From a virus: 64,000 nt of DNA. Below, one piece after another: positions 55,462 to 62,863 of this stretch. The notes under the pieces were generated by a model, which did not search any database, was not told where the DNA came from, and saw only the letters and a list, made by a program, of their open reading frames with translations. Made by a program: the position numbers and the translations under genes. Within the stretch, counting starts at the first letter, position 1. Each line of letters opens with the position of its first letter. The stretch is from positions 1 to 64,000 of the IMG/VR virus record IMGVR_UViG_3300046648_000213. The stretch is one strand, 5' to 3'.

Positions 55462-55853
55462 GAATTCTGTTCAATGACCGTGTGGGCAAAGAGTGCCGCA
55501 CCTGCTGCACCCGCCCGCGCGTCATCGACACCAGGCCGACCGATACCGGCTACGTCTATCGCCGCATGAAGTGCGAGTGTGGGCAGGAGCGGACGCTGGA
55601 GATTCCGATGTCCCTGTACGAGGGCATGGAGAAGCAGATCGCCGACCTGAAGGCACAGAGCGCCAACATGCAGCGCGAGATCGCTCGCATGGAAGCGGAG
55701 GCGGCAGCAATGAGCGACATTCACGCCACGCTCAAGCGCGTGGAGGCTGCGGTCACGCAGGTGCCGGAGAAGCCAACCTTGCTGATCGACGAGCCGGTGC
55801 CGCGCATGCCGCCGCCGCGCCACGTCATCGACCGCCGCTCTATGAGCATCTGA
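55458..55853 (+). CDS. Zinc-finger plus coiled-coil protein (Ogr/Delta-like finger)
   Basis: A 131-residue protein. Residues 12-43 have C-R-T-C-C, then T-G-Y-V-Y-R-R-M-K-C-E-C-G, a four-cysteine finger like those of Ogr/Delta transcription activators and NrdR. Residues 50-90 are a coiled coil (M-E-K-Q-I-A-D-L-K-A-Q-S), and the C-terminus is Pro-rich. Could be a transcription regulator. ATGA overlap with the preceding gene. Confidence 0.55.
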   Translation: MRILFNDRVGKECRTCCTRPRVIDTRPTDTGYVYRRMKCECGQERTLEIPMSLYEGMEKQIADLKAQSANMQREIARMEAEAAAMSDIHATLKRVEAAVTQVPEKPTLLIDEPVPRMPPPRHVIDRRSMSI

Positions 55854-55876
55854 ACGAGACATTTAATGTCCCAACC

Positions 55877-55903
55877 GGGCTGTCCAATTGGACAGCCCTT
55901 TTA
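55877..55903 (+). terminator. TGTCCAATTGGACA inside a terminator-like stem
   Basis: CGGGCTGTCC, AATT, GGACAGCCC then TTTTAC. The 14-bp palindrome (55881-55894) is extended to a 9-bp stem with a short U-run. It can be read as operator, as weak terminator, or as a stabilising 5 prime hairpin of the next mRNA, which starts 16 bp downstream. Confidence 0.6.
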
Positions 55904-55918
55904 CTTTAAGAGGAAGTT

Positions 55919-56449
55919 ATGGCAGCACATGTGACCCTGCACGACGACATCATCGACTCGCGCGACATCGAATCGCGCATCGACGAGCTCGAGGCCCTGA
56001 AGGAAGCAGTCGACGACGCGAAGGAAGCCGTCGACGAGCGGCGCGCGGAGCTCGTAGAGGAGTTCGGCGGCGAAGAGGAAACCGACCTCCGGCCGCGCGA
56101 GTGGGCGGACTTCTGCGATGCGGACGAGGAACTCAAGGGCCTCGTCGAAGCGCATGCCCGAGCGGATCAGGAACTCATCGACGAGATGGACAGCGACGAG
56201 GAGCTCGACCAGCTGCTCGAAGTGCGCACGGAAGTCGACGGCTACAGCCGCGAGTGGCGGCACGGCGTGACGCTCATCAACGACGACTACTTTGAGCGGT
56301 ACGCCGAGCAACTTGCCGATGACCTCGGGCTCATCAGCAACACAGCGCAGTGGCCGGCGACCTGCATCGACTGGAAACAGGCTGCGAAGGAACTGCAGAG
56401 CGACTACACGTCAGTAGAGATCGGATCGGAGACGTACTGGTATCGGTAG
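55919..56449 (+). CDS. Highly acidic phage protein, possible DNA mimic
   Basis: A 176-residue protein with a coiled, acidic first half (D-E-L-E-A-L-K-E-A-V-D-D-A-K-E-A-V-D-E-R) and a C-terminal block W-P-A-T-C-I-D-W-K-Q-A-A-K-E-L followed by Y-W-Y-R. That block is familiar from a widespread family of small phage and plasmid proteins that often sit near antirestriction genes. Acidic charge would suit a DNA mimic, but the function is unproven. Confidence 0.5.
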   Translation: MAAHVTLHDDIIDSRDIESRIDELEALKEAVDDAKEAVDERRAELVEEFGGEEETDLRPREWADFCDADEELKGLVEAHARADQELIDEMDSDEELDQLLEVRTEVDGYSREWRHGVTLINDDYFERYAEQLADDLGLISNTAQWPATCIDWKQAAKELQSDYTSVEIGSETYWYR

Positions 56450-56501
56450 CAATTTCATGCTCGTTGAAAACACATGAACAAAACCTAACCAGAGGGTCAA
56501 C

Positions 56502-57008
56502 ATGCAAGCTGTACATGCGTTAAATTCTGTGGCCGATTTCACATCGAAAGCTGTGATCTCGGCCAGCGTGATGCAAGTAGATCGTAATCCTGACGAGCCG
56601 TGGCAGGGGAGCGACAAGAACCATTGGCGCATCGAATTGCAGCACCGCGATCGCTCGATGGTTCTCTGGATGTCAATGGACCGCTCGATGGTAGAGCGCA
56701 ACGTGAATGGCAAGTGGGTCCGCCAGTTCACGCGCGACGAACCTCAGACGGACCTTCAGCGCATGCTCTGGCGCAACCGATACCGCGAGGCCCGACCAAC
56801 GGCCGAAGAGGTATTGAAGCTGGTGCGGCGCAACGCGGCACGCGCAACGAAAGCGATCAACTTCGGCGGCTGGCTTGCCGGATGCGGGTACGAAAACGAC
56901 CCGCGCGCGAACCGTGAGGTGTATCGAGCCTGCTTGAGACAGGCCGATGAGTTGTATTTGATGCTCGGCTCGAACCTCTACAGAGAGTTGCTCGAGCTCG
57001 ATGCGTAA
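56502..57008 (+). CDS. Unknown early protein
   Basis: A 168-residue basic-to-neutral protein. The middle has H-W-R-I-E-L-Q-H-R-D-R-S, and the C-terminal 50 residues contain I-N-F-G-G-W-L-A-G-C-G-Y and a helix V-Y-R-A-C-L-R-Q-A-D-E-L. No family recognised. AGAGGG precedes the ATG by 6 bases. Confidence 0.55.
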   Translation: MQAVHALNSVADFTSKAVISASVMQVDRNPDEPWQGSDKNHWRIELQHRDRSMVLWMSMDRSMVERNVNGKWVRQFTRDEPQTDLQRMLWRNRYREARPTAEEVLKLVRRNAARATKAINFGGWLAGCGYENDPRANREVYRACLRQADELYLMLGSNLYRELLELDA

Positions 57009-57026
57009 CTGAAAAGGAAAGTGAAA

Positions 57027-57371
57027 GTGTCCCGCTATACCGAACTGAAAGAACAGCACGAAAAGCTCACCCTCGAACTGCAGGCCGCATTCGAGGAAGA
57101 GAAGAAGCAGGCGATCGACGAGATCAAGGCCATGATCGACACGTACAGCATCACGGCTTATGACCTCGAGATCGAGGTGAAGGCGAAGAAGCTGCCGCCT
57201 GGAAAGAAGACGCACAGCACGTTCGCCGTGAAGAAGCCGCGCATCACTGTGCCGCCGCTGTACCGCGATCCGGAAAGCGGCAAGACGTGGAGCGGGCGCG
57301 GTCGAGAGCCGCTCTGGTTGGAAGGTAAGCGGGACGAGTTCCTCATCAAGCAGCAAGAGCAGCCAGCGTAA
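57027..57371 (+). CDS. H-NS family nucleoid protein
   Basis: Xenogeneic-silencer-type DNA-binding protein. The 114-residue protein starts at GTG 57027 (AAAAGGAAA 7 bases upstream; GTG 57021 is too close). Residues 1-50 are the coiled-coil dimerisation domain (L-K-E-Q-H-E-K-L then A-I-D-E-I-K-A-M-I). The C-terminal domain has Y-R-D-P-E-S-G-K-T-W-S-G-R-G-R-E-P (79-95), the conserved H-NS DNA-binding loop. It may silence phage genes during persistence, or poison or replace host H-NS. Closed off by the operator at 57382. Confidence 0.92.
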   Translation: MSRYTELKEQHEKLTLELQAAFEEEKKQAIDEIKAMIDTYSITAYDLEIEVKAKKLPPGKKTHSTFAVKKPRITVPPLYRDPESGKTWSGRGREPLWLEGKRDEFLIKQQEQPA

Positions 57372-57378
57372 GAATCGA

Positions 57379-57398
57379 GGGTGTCCAATTGGACACCC
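57379..57398 (+). promoter_or_regulatory. TGTCCAATTGGACA operator with GGG/CCC flanks
   Basis: Palindrome 57382-57395 extended to GGGTGTCC, AATT, GGACACCC. Follows the H-NS gene and precedes the leader CAACTTTAAGTGGAG of the next gene. No U-run, so it is less terminator-like than the copy at 55881. Confidence 0.7.
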
Positions 57399-57423
57399 TC
57401 TCAACTTTAAGTGGAGTATAAAA

Positions 57424-58131
57424 ATGACATTCGAAATTAGGGGTCCTATTTACGGCGGCGAGATCATCGAGGTCGAAGGCTTCCGCTTCCGCATCGAGGT
57501 CGAGCAGGACGAGTTCATGGGTCCGCCGTGGGAAGAGCACGACGGCCACGGGATCGTGAGCGAGTGGACGTCGCGCGACAAGCGTCCGGGCGAGTGGATT
57601 ATCAACTCGGACCGCTTCAGCAAGCGCTTCTACGACTTCGCCGGCACGATGAAGAAGGCGAAGAAGGAAGGTTGGGGGCTCACTGAAAAGGCGAAGGCCG
57701 AGCTCATCGAACGGCTGAGCCGCAAGCGCATCATCCGTCTGCGCAAGCCGATCGAGAAGTTCGTCGGCCCGCTGGTGAACCCGATCCGATACGTCAGCGT
57801 GCTGGAGCGCCCCGGCCGCGACCCGAACAAGCCGCTGACGCGAGGCGAGATCACTGAGGAGGCCGTGCGCCGGGACTACGAGCACCTGCGAGGTTGGTGC
57901 AACGATCACTGGCAATGGCAGATCGTGTCAGTGATCCGCCTCGAGGACGAGGAGGGCAGCGAGGAGGAGCACGAGGACGGCACCAGCTTCAGCCTCGGCG
58001 GCGTAGAGAACTCGGACGACGCCTATGTGAAGGAGATCGTCTATGAGCTCCTGGACGAAGCTCTCCACGTGCTGAAGAAGGAGCGCAACGAGCGGCAGTA
58101 TTGGGCCGAGCGCGACGTCGAAACGGTGTGA
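57424..58131 (+). CDS. Unknown early protein
   Basis: A 235-residue protein beginning M-T-F-E-I-R-G-P-I-Y-G-G-E. It has P-P-W-E-E-H-D-G-H-G-I-V-S-E-W, then R-D-K-R-P-G-E. This block is common to a large family of unnamed phage proteins. It has a basic helical middle and acidic C-terminus. No catalytic motif recognised. Confidence 0.6.
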   Translation: MTFEIRGPIYGGEIIEVEGFRFRIEVEQDEFMGPPWEEHDGHGIVSEWTSRDKRPGEWIINSDRFSKRFYDFAGTMKKAKKEGWGLTEKAKAELIERLSRKRIIRLRKPIEKFVGPLVNPIRYVSVLERPGRDPNKPLTRGEITEEAVRRDYEHLRGWCNDHWQWQIVSVIRLEDEEGSEEEHEDGTSFSLGGVENSDDAYVKEIVYELLDEALHVLKKERNERQYWAERDVETV

Positions 58132-58143
58132 GTCTCTAGCCTG

Positions 58144-58163
58144 CAGCCCCGCGTGCGGGGTTG
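58144..58163 (+). terminator. GC-rich hairpin after the 235-residue protein
   Basis: CAGCCCCGC, GT, GCGGGGTTG. There is no U-run; the stem is followed by a second inverted repeat (GCGGCA-TTC-CGCCGC). Possibly a weak terminator or mRNA-stabilising structure. Confidence 0.4.
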
Positions 58164-58209
58164 TGGGGTAGCGGCATTCCGCCGCACCTAACTTTCAACG
58201 GGAGTCACA

Positions 58210-58692
58210 ATGGACATCACTATCAACTCTTGGCGCGACCTCGAGCAGTTCGGAATCAACGCCCTGACCGGCGAGTCGGACAAGCTCGGCCAGCGCATCC
58301 TGTGCGACTTGTCTGCCCGCGGCGTGGCCGCGATCGGCGAGTATCTCGGCATGGAGCCCTCGGGCCTCTCGCCCAACTGGAATTCGAAAGTCGGCGAGGA
58401 GCCGGCCGTGGCCTCGATTCTGTTGCCGCGCGACTACACGCCGCTCGCTATGTTCCTGCTGCTCGGCGTGGCGCGCGTCCCGTATATCGTGACCATGAAC
58501 GGGTCGATGATCGGCACCGACCGTAGGCAGTATGCGGACGAGAATGACAAGGCGATTGAGGAGCTCGTCAGGCGCAGCCCTGACGAGCCGTCGATCGGCT
58601 GGCGCCTGCCCTACAGCGTCATCCGGAACCCGCTGCCGGCCGACGCATTAAGTATTCGCAACATTCACGGGTTTACCGGACGGACCAGCTAA
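58210..58692 (+). CDS. Unknown early protein of a widespread phage family
   Basis: A 160-residue protein. N-terminal L-T-G-E-S-D-K-L-G-Q-R-I-L-C-D-L-S-A-R-G and central S-I-L-L-P-R-D-Y-T-P-L-A-M-F-L-L-L are recurrent in unnamed proteins of Burkholderia and Pseudomonas phages. Mixed alpha/beta and soluble. CGGGAG upstream. Role unknown. Confidence 0.6.
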   Translation: MDITINSWRDLEQFGINALTGESDKLGQRILCDLSARGVAAIGEYLGMEPSGLSPNWNSKVGEEPAVASILLPRDYTPLAMFLLLGVARVPYIVTMNGSMIGTDRRQYADENDKAIEELVRRSPDEPSIGWRLPYSVIRNPLPADALSIRNIHGFTGRTS

Positions 58693-58755
58693 GCCGGTCG
58701 GAAGGTAAGTTTCGGGCTAAGGTCGGCTTAGGCGCCAAACTCCGTGCGGTAGCAC

Positions 58756-58786
58756 TTGTCAAAGTTTTATATGGCTGAGCTACAAT
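58756..58786 (+). promoter_or_regulatory. Candidate promoter
   Basis: TTGTCA (58756-58761) and TACAAT (58781-58786) with a 19-bp spacer, longer than ideal, 45 bp upstream of the start at 58831. The -35 box is embedded in GCACTTGTC, a heptamer that recurs in the genome. Confidence 0.4.
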
Positions 58787-58830
58787 CTGGGTCGGCAAAA
58801 TAAAAGCCAAACTTACTTTGGAGGTTGGAA

Positions 58831-59151
58831 ATGTTCTGCAACTACGGTCAGTTGCCGCCCGAGAAGCAAGAGTTGGCACAGGAAAAAGTCTTCGAAGACC
58901 TGGTGGAAGCGGTAGTGACACGGGGTTTGCGTTTCAATGACTGTGCTAACGGCAGCAATCTGCAATTCAAGATAGACCGCGCATGGGAACGAGTTTCGAA
59001 CCTAGACGTTGATGCCGAAGATCAACCGGAATGGGTACGACATTTGGTCGCATCAGAGTGTGAGGTCGAACTTAAAGCGATCGCCGTTCAGACAGCCAAG
59101 GATGCAACGTATATCTCAAACGAGACTGTCATCAATTTAGATCAGCTTTGA
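58831..59151 (+). CDS. Unknown early protein
   Basis: A 106-residue protein from ATG 58831 behind GGAGGT. M-F-C-N-Y-G-Q-L-P-P-E-K-Q-E, then an acidic helical middle and A-V-Q-T-A-K-D. It uses less GC-biased codons than its neighbours. Single-gene unit with its own promoter candidate and a downstream terminator. Confidence 0.6.
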   Translation: MFCNYGQLPPEKQELAQEKVFEDLVEAVVTRGLRFNDCANGSNLQFKIDRAWERVSNLDVDAEDQPEWVRHLVASECEVELKAIAVQTAKDATYISNETVINLDQL

Positions 59152-59152
59152 T

Positions 59153-59166
59153 TGTCCAATTGGACA
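59153..59166. promoter_or_regulatory. TGTCCAATTGGACA operator
   Basis: Perfect palindrome one base after the stop codon and 9 bp before an intrinsic terminator, 52 bp before the next start. Confidence 0.75.
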
Positions 59167-59174
59167 GCAACTTG

Positions 59175-59199
59175 AACCCCGCCATGTGCGGGGTTTTTT
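59175..59199 (+). terminator. Intrinsic terminator
   Basis: AACCCCGC, CATGT, GCGGGGTT and further T residues. Lies between the operator and the leader ACTTTAGAGGAAG of the next gene. Confidence 0.9.
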
Positions 59200-59217
59200 A
59201 CTTTAGAGGAAGTGAAA

Positions 59218-60063
59218 ATGCAAAACGCCAAACGCGCAAAGATCGACGAAACCGCAAAGCGCATCGTCGAGCAGGACGTCTACTACTGCGTCTCGTATCT
59301 GGTCAGGGGACTTGCCAAGCTCGAGGGCATGCTCAAGTACGCGCAGATGACGGAGATCGGCCTCGACCCCGATGAACTGCGCGGCGTGCTCATTCAGGAC
59401 GACTGGCAGTCGGCTGCTGAAGAGCAGGGCTGGGCGATGGGCGAAGACGAGGTGATCTCGAAGGCCGGTGAGGAGAACACCTACACCGACTGGCAGGACC
59501 TCTGCAGCAACGAGAACATCGACCCGCACACGACGGAGGCTTACGAGCACTGGATCGTGAGCGACTGGCTCGCCAAGAAGCTCGAAGACAAGGGCGAGAT
59601 GATCGTGCGCGACATGATGGGCCTGACGATTTGGGGGCGGCCGACGACCGGCCAGGCGATCTACATGGACTACGTGATGCAGCGCATCGCGGAAGACCTC
59701 AACGGCCCGCCGGGACTGACGCTGATCCTGATCGATCCGTTCAACCGCAAGGTAACGAAGATCGAGAGCGAGACGCCCGAGCTCGACCTGCACGAGACGT
59801 ACAAGCTGCTGGACGTCAACCTCATCACGTCGGTCGGGCTGCCGAACGGCGACGTGATCTACGTCGATGACGAAGGGCTGCTGATGAACGACTTGTCGAA
59901 GCAGGGCTTCTTCCAGTACGAGGGTCATCCGGAGCCGCTGGCCGGCAAGGGTCTGATCGTCGGCAGCGACGGCAAGGGCGGCAACGCTTCGGCGAAGACG
60001 ACGCTCGACGAGGCGGTCGCGAAGACGAAGTGGATGCTGTACGTTTCCGGCAACGAGCAGTAA
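59218..60063 (+). CDS. Two-domain phage protein with a DUF3846-like C-terminus
   Basis: A 281-residue protein. Residues about 1-165 belong to a common unnamed phage family (A-Y-E-H-W-I-V-S-D-W-L-A-K-K-L, G-L-T-I-W-G-R-P-T-T-G-Q-A-I). Residues about 170-270 match the DUF3846 layout: I-L-I-D-P-F-N-R-K-V, then V-I-Y-V-D-D-E-G-L-L and L-A-G-K-G-L-I-V-G. DUF3846 domains often neighbour antirestriction or replication genes. The two parts are usually separate proteins, so this looks like a fusion. Confidence 0.65.
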   Translation: MQNAKRAKIDETAKRIVEQDVYYCVSYLVRGLAKLEGMLKYAQMTEIGLDPDELRGVLIQDDWQSAAEEQGWAMGEDEVISKAGEENTYTDWQDLCSNENIDPHTTEAYEHWIVSDWLAKKLEDKGEMIVRDMMGLTIWGRPTTGQAIYMDYVMQRIAEDLNGPPGLTLILIDPFNRKVTKIESETPELDLHETYKLLDVNLITSVGLPNGDVIYVDDEGLLMNDLSKQGFFQYEGHPEPLAGKGLIVGSDGKGGNASAKTTLDEAVAKTKWMLYVSGNEQ

Positions 60064-60127
60064 AAAGGTGAGAGGGAAGTCCCCCTCTCTATCTGTAAAA
60101 TATAGGACAACTTAATAGGAAGTGAAC

Positions 60128-60862
60128 ATGCAAGAAAAATTGTTGGTCGAAGGCGTCGAGTACGTGAGCGATTCCTGCTTCGTCTACGGGGACTACGGCG
60201 GTGCCGGTTCGCTCGGTGTAGCGAACGTGCGGCACCTGAAAGAGAACTTCGACTGGATGGGGATCGGCATGAGCCAGATCGAGCCGGAGAAGTTGGCCGG
60301 CGAGTTCAAGTACCGCCTGCGCTACTACGGCGTCGACGAGGTGCAGGCGCACCTCGAGACTGGCGACCCGCTGCCTGATGTGCTGCTTGCGGAGGGACAG
60401 TTCGGCTCGGTGCAGGCGTGGCTGCGCGCCGACGCGGAAGGTGCTGACGAGATCATGGCAGCGATGGCAGACTATCCGGTGCTCGACGATCAGGAGCTCA
60501 GCAAGGTCGAGATGGAGTGGGAGCAGGAGGCGTGGGACGGTTGGCTGCGCTCCGATCTCATGAAGACGCTCCGATACGACTACTTCGACGAGGCGGACGA
60601 GGACGAGGACAAGTCGCTCGAGGAGCGCGCCGACGAGCAGCTAACCGACGCGCAACTGTTCGAGGCGTACCGCGCCGCGATGGACGAGTGCAACGTCTAT
60701 CCGACGCCGGAGCTCAACGGAGTGCACATCCCGGTCGAGCGCATCGCCGGGTCGTTCGGCGTGCACGTCGTCGAGGCGCTCAAACTCGACAATCACCTGC
60801 GGGCGCGCGAGATCGCCCGCGAGGCCGGCCAACTGGAACTCAACTTAGAGGAGGTAAATTGA
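60128..60862 (+). CDS. Unknown acidic early protein
   Basis: A 244-residue protein with a beta-rich start (F-V-Y-G-D-Y-G-G-A-G-S-L-G-V-A), an acidic centre (D-E-A-D-E-D-E-D) and a helical end. AGGAAG upstream. Preceded by a hairpin GAGAGGG-AAGT-CCCCCTCTC. No recognised motif. Confidence 0.55.
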   Translation: MQEKLLVEGVEYVSDSCFVYGDYGGAGSLGVANVRHLKENFDWMGIGMSQIEPEKLAGEFKYRLRYYGVDEVQAHLETGDPLPDVLLAEGQFGSVQAWLRADAEGADEIMAAMADYPVLDDQELSKVEMEWEQEAWDGWLRSDLMKTLRYDYFDEADEDEDKSLEERADEQLTDAQLFEAYRAAMDECNVYPTPELNGVHIPVERIAGSFGVHVVEALKLDNHLRAREIAREAGQLELNLEEVN

Positions 60863-61320
60863 CATTTTTTCCAAACGGGACAACAATCGAGCCTTCGATG
60901 TATTCCCCGCGCGAGCCGAGCGCCTACAGCGTTATGTGGGACGGCGCACGTTGGGGGTACGGAGCGCACGAATGGTTCCGGGACGACGTTCCGTACTGGA
61001 ACCTCTTCTGGCTTAGCTGCGCGGGGCTCGAGGCCCTGCTCGACTGGCCGGAAGATCGCGGCGGCGAAGTGCCGACGTTCTCGCCTCTCATGAACTGGAC
61101 GAGGCAGACCGTCGAGCAGCGGGTCAATGGGCAGAAGCTGCGGCGACTGCTTGTCGACCTGACGCCGCCGCAGTTCGTCAGCTTCGTGGGGATGCACAAG
61201 CACTCGCACCTGACTGTCGTCCGGGAGATGGGCGCGGCGTGGATTCAGACGATCACCGACCGCAGCCGGCTCTACGCGCCGCGGCAGGGGTTGGACTGGA
61301 AGTCCTTGGGCATCGGATAA
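60859..61320 (+). CDS. Unknown protein with a TTG start
   Basis: A 153-residue protein. TTG 60859 lies right after GGAGGT and overlaps the previous stop codon. The first ATG (60898) has no ribosome-binding site, so TTG is preferred. Many Trp residues (W-D-G-A-R-W-G-Y-G-A-H-E-W) and a basic end. Precedes the helicase gene after a terminator. Function unknown. Confidence 0.55.
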   Translation: MTFFPNGTTIEPSMYSPREPSAYSVMWDGARWGYGAHEWFRDDVPYWNLFWLSCAGLEALLDWPEDRGGEVPTFSPLMNWTRQTVEQRVNGQKLRRLLVDLTPPQFVSFVGMHKHSHLTVVREMGAAWIQTITDRSRLYAPRQGLDWKSLGIG

Positions 61321-61328
61321 GAGAACGG

Positions 61329-61350
61329 ACAGCGCCTTCGGGCGCTGTTT
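61329..61350 (+). terminator. Intrinsic terminator with a TTCG loop
   Basis: ACAGCGCC, TTCG, GGCGCTGT and a short T-run (TTT). Nineteen bases before the helicase start; likely leaky. Confidence 0.7.
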
Positions 61351-61368
61351 CCACATAAAGGCCGACCG

Positions 61369-62796
61369 ATGACACCCTATGAATTGGTGACGTACCGCTA
61401 CAAGCTGCCCTTCCCCCTTTACCCCTATCAGGTCGATGCCGTAAACGACCTGTCGCCTCGACCGCGCGTCGGCTTCTACGCGGAGGTCGGCACCGGCAAG
61501 ACGGCGATGTCGACGGTGTGGGCGCTGTACAAGACGCTGACCGAGAGCGCCGTGCACATCGTGCTGATGCCGCCGATCCTGATGATGGGTTGGAAGCGGT
61601 GGCTCGACAAGATTCCCGGCGTGAAGAGCGTGCTGTACCGCGGCACGCCGAAGCAGCGAAAGCTGATCGAGCTCGACGCGGACTTCGTGCTGATGTCGAT
61701 GGACATCTTCAAGATCGACTTCGAATACCTGTCGCACATGTTTCAGCACCGCAACGTCAGCCTGATCGTCGACGAAGCGACCAGCGTGAAGAACTCGAAG
61801 TCGCAGAACCACAAGCGCGTGAACGAGTTCTCGGCCGGCGGCAACCTTGCCCTGCTGACCGGGACTCCGCTCTCGACGCCGTGGGACGCCTACGGCTACT
61901 GCAAGTTCATCGCCCCCGGCACGTACAGGAACCTGCGGCAGTTCGAGCGCGTGCACGTAGCCGAGACGGACTTCTTCGGCAAGGTCACGAAGTGGGGCAA
62001 TCTCGAGCTCATGGCCGACAACATGAAGATCAATGCGGTCCGGATTCTGAAGCGCGAGGTGCTGCAAAACTTGCCGGAAGTGCAGTATCTGCCGATCCCG
62101 TATGAGCTCACCGGTGAGCACATCAAGCTGTACCGGCAGCTGTGCGACGAGCAGCTTCTGATTCTGGAGGACGGCGGGAAGATCGACGCGACCGGCGAGT
62201 CGAAGATGTACCATCTTTCGCAGCAGATCATCTGGAACCCGGACCACTTCAGCGGCAAGCCGGAGACGCGCGCGTCGGGCTTCGACGTGCTCGATCAGGT
62301 GCTCGAGCAACTGGACACTGCGTCGGAGAGCGGCGAGAAGCTGCTCATCTACGCGAACTACAAGATGACGATCCGCGGCCTGCTGAAGTACCTGGCGCCG
62401 CTCGGCGCCGTCGCCGCGTACGGCGAGGTGCCGCGCGCGCAGCAGGACCGGAACGTCGACCGGTTCATGTCAGACCCGACGTGCCGCGTGCTGATCGCTC
62501 AGCCGCTGTCCGCCGGCGCGGGCCTGAACCTGCAGGAATGCTGCGGCAACGTGTTCTTCCCTGAGATGCCGGTCGTGCCGAAGGACTTCGCGCAGGCTGT
62601 CGGCCGCGTCGACCGGGACGGACAGATTAGAAAGGACGTTCGAATTTTCCTGCCGCAGGCGATGCGCACGATCCAGATGGAACTGGTGGATCGCCTGATG
62701 GATAAGGACTGGCTGGTCGGGAAGGTGCAGCGGCAGGCGGTCGATCTGCGCACGGCGATCTTCGGCGGCTCTGTCTCAGAACTGCAACCGGCTTAG
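61369..62796 (+). CDS. SNF2-type superfamily 2 helicase
   Basis: ATP-dependent DNA translocase for replication, recombination or chromatin-like remodelling. The 475-residue protein has motif I G-T-G-K-T (41-45), motif II D-E-A-T (135-138), motif III T-G-T-P (164-167), motif V G-A-G-L-N-L-Q (383-389) and motif VI Q-A-V-G-R-V-D-R-D-G-Q (409-419). It resembles compact phage SNF2 enzymes without accessory domains. It lies with the primase gene downstream, suggesting a replication module. Confidence 0.93.
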   Translation: MTPYELVTYRYKLPFPLYPYQVDAVNDLSPRPRVGFYAEVGTGKTAMSTVWALYKTLTESAVHIVLMPPILMMGWKRWLDKIPGVKSVLYRGTPKQRKLIELDADFVLMSMDIFKIDFEYLSHMFQHRNVSLIVDEATSVKNSKSQNHKRVNEFSAGGNLALLTGTPLSTPWDAYGYCKFIAPGTYRNLRQFERVHVAETDFFGKVTKWGNLELMADNMKINAVRILKREVLQNLPEVQYLPIPYELTGEHIKLYRQLCDEQLLILEDGGKIDATGESKMYHLSQQIIWNPDHFSGKPETRASGFDVLDQVLEQLDTASESGEKLLIYANYKMTIRGLLKYLAPLGAVAAYGEVPRAQQDRNVDRFMSDPTCRVLIAQPLSAGAGLNLQECCGNVFFPEMPVVPKDFAQAVGRVDRDGQIRKDVRIFLPQAMRTIQMELVDRLMDKDWLVGKVQRQAVDLRTAIFGGSVSELQPA

Positions 62797-62821
62797 TGTC
62801 CAACTGGACACTGCGTATAAT
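62793..62821 (+). promoter_or_regulatory. Promoter with an operator in the spacer
   Basis: A perfect TATAAT (62816-62821) is preceded by the palindrome TGTCCAACTGGACA (62797-62810), which fills the region between -10 and a weak -35 (TTAGTG, 62793-62798; 17-bp spacer). A protein bound there would block RNA polymerase. This is the clearest evidence that the palindrome is a transcriptional operator. Confidence 0.6.
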
Positions 62822-62863
62822 CCGACGCCAGCAAGGCATCGTAACTTACAACGGGAGTTTCAA

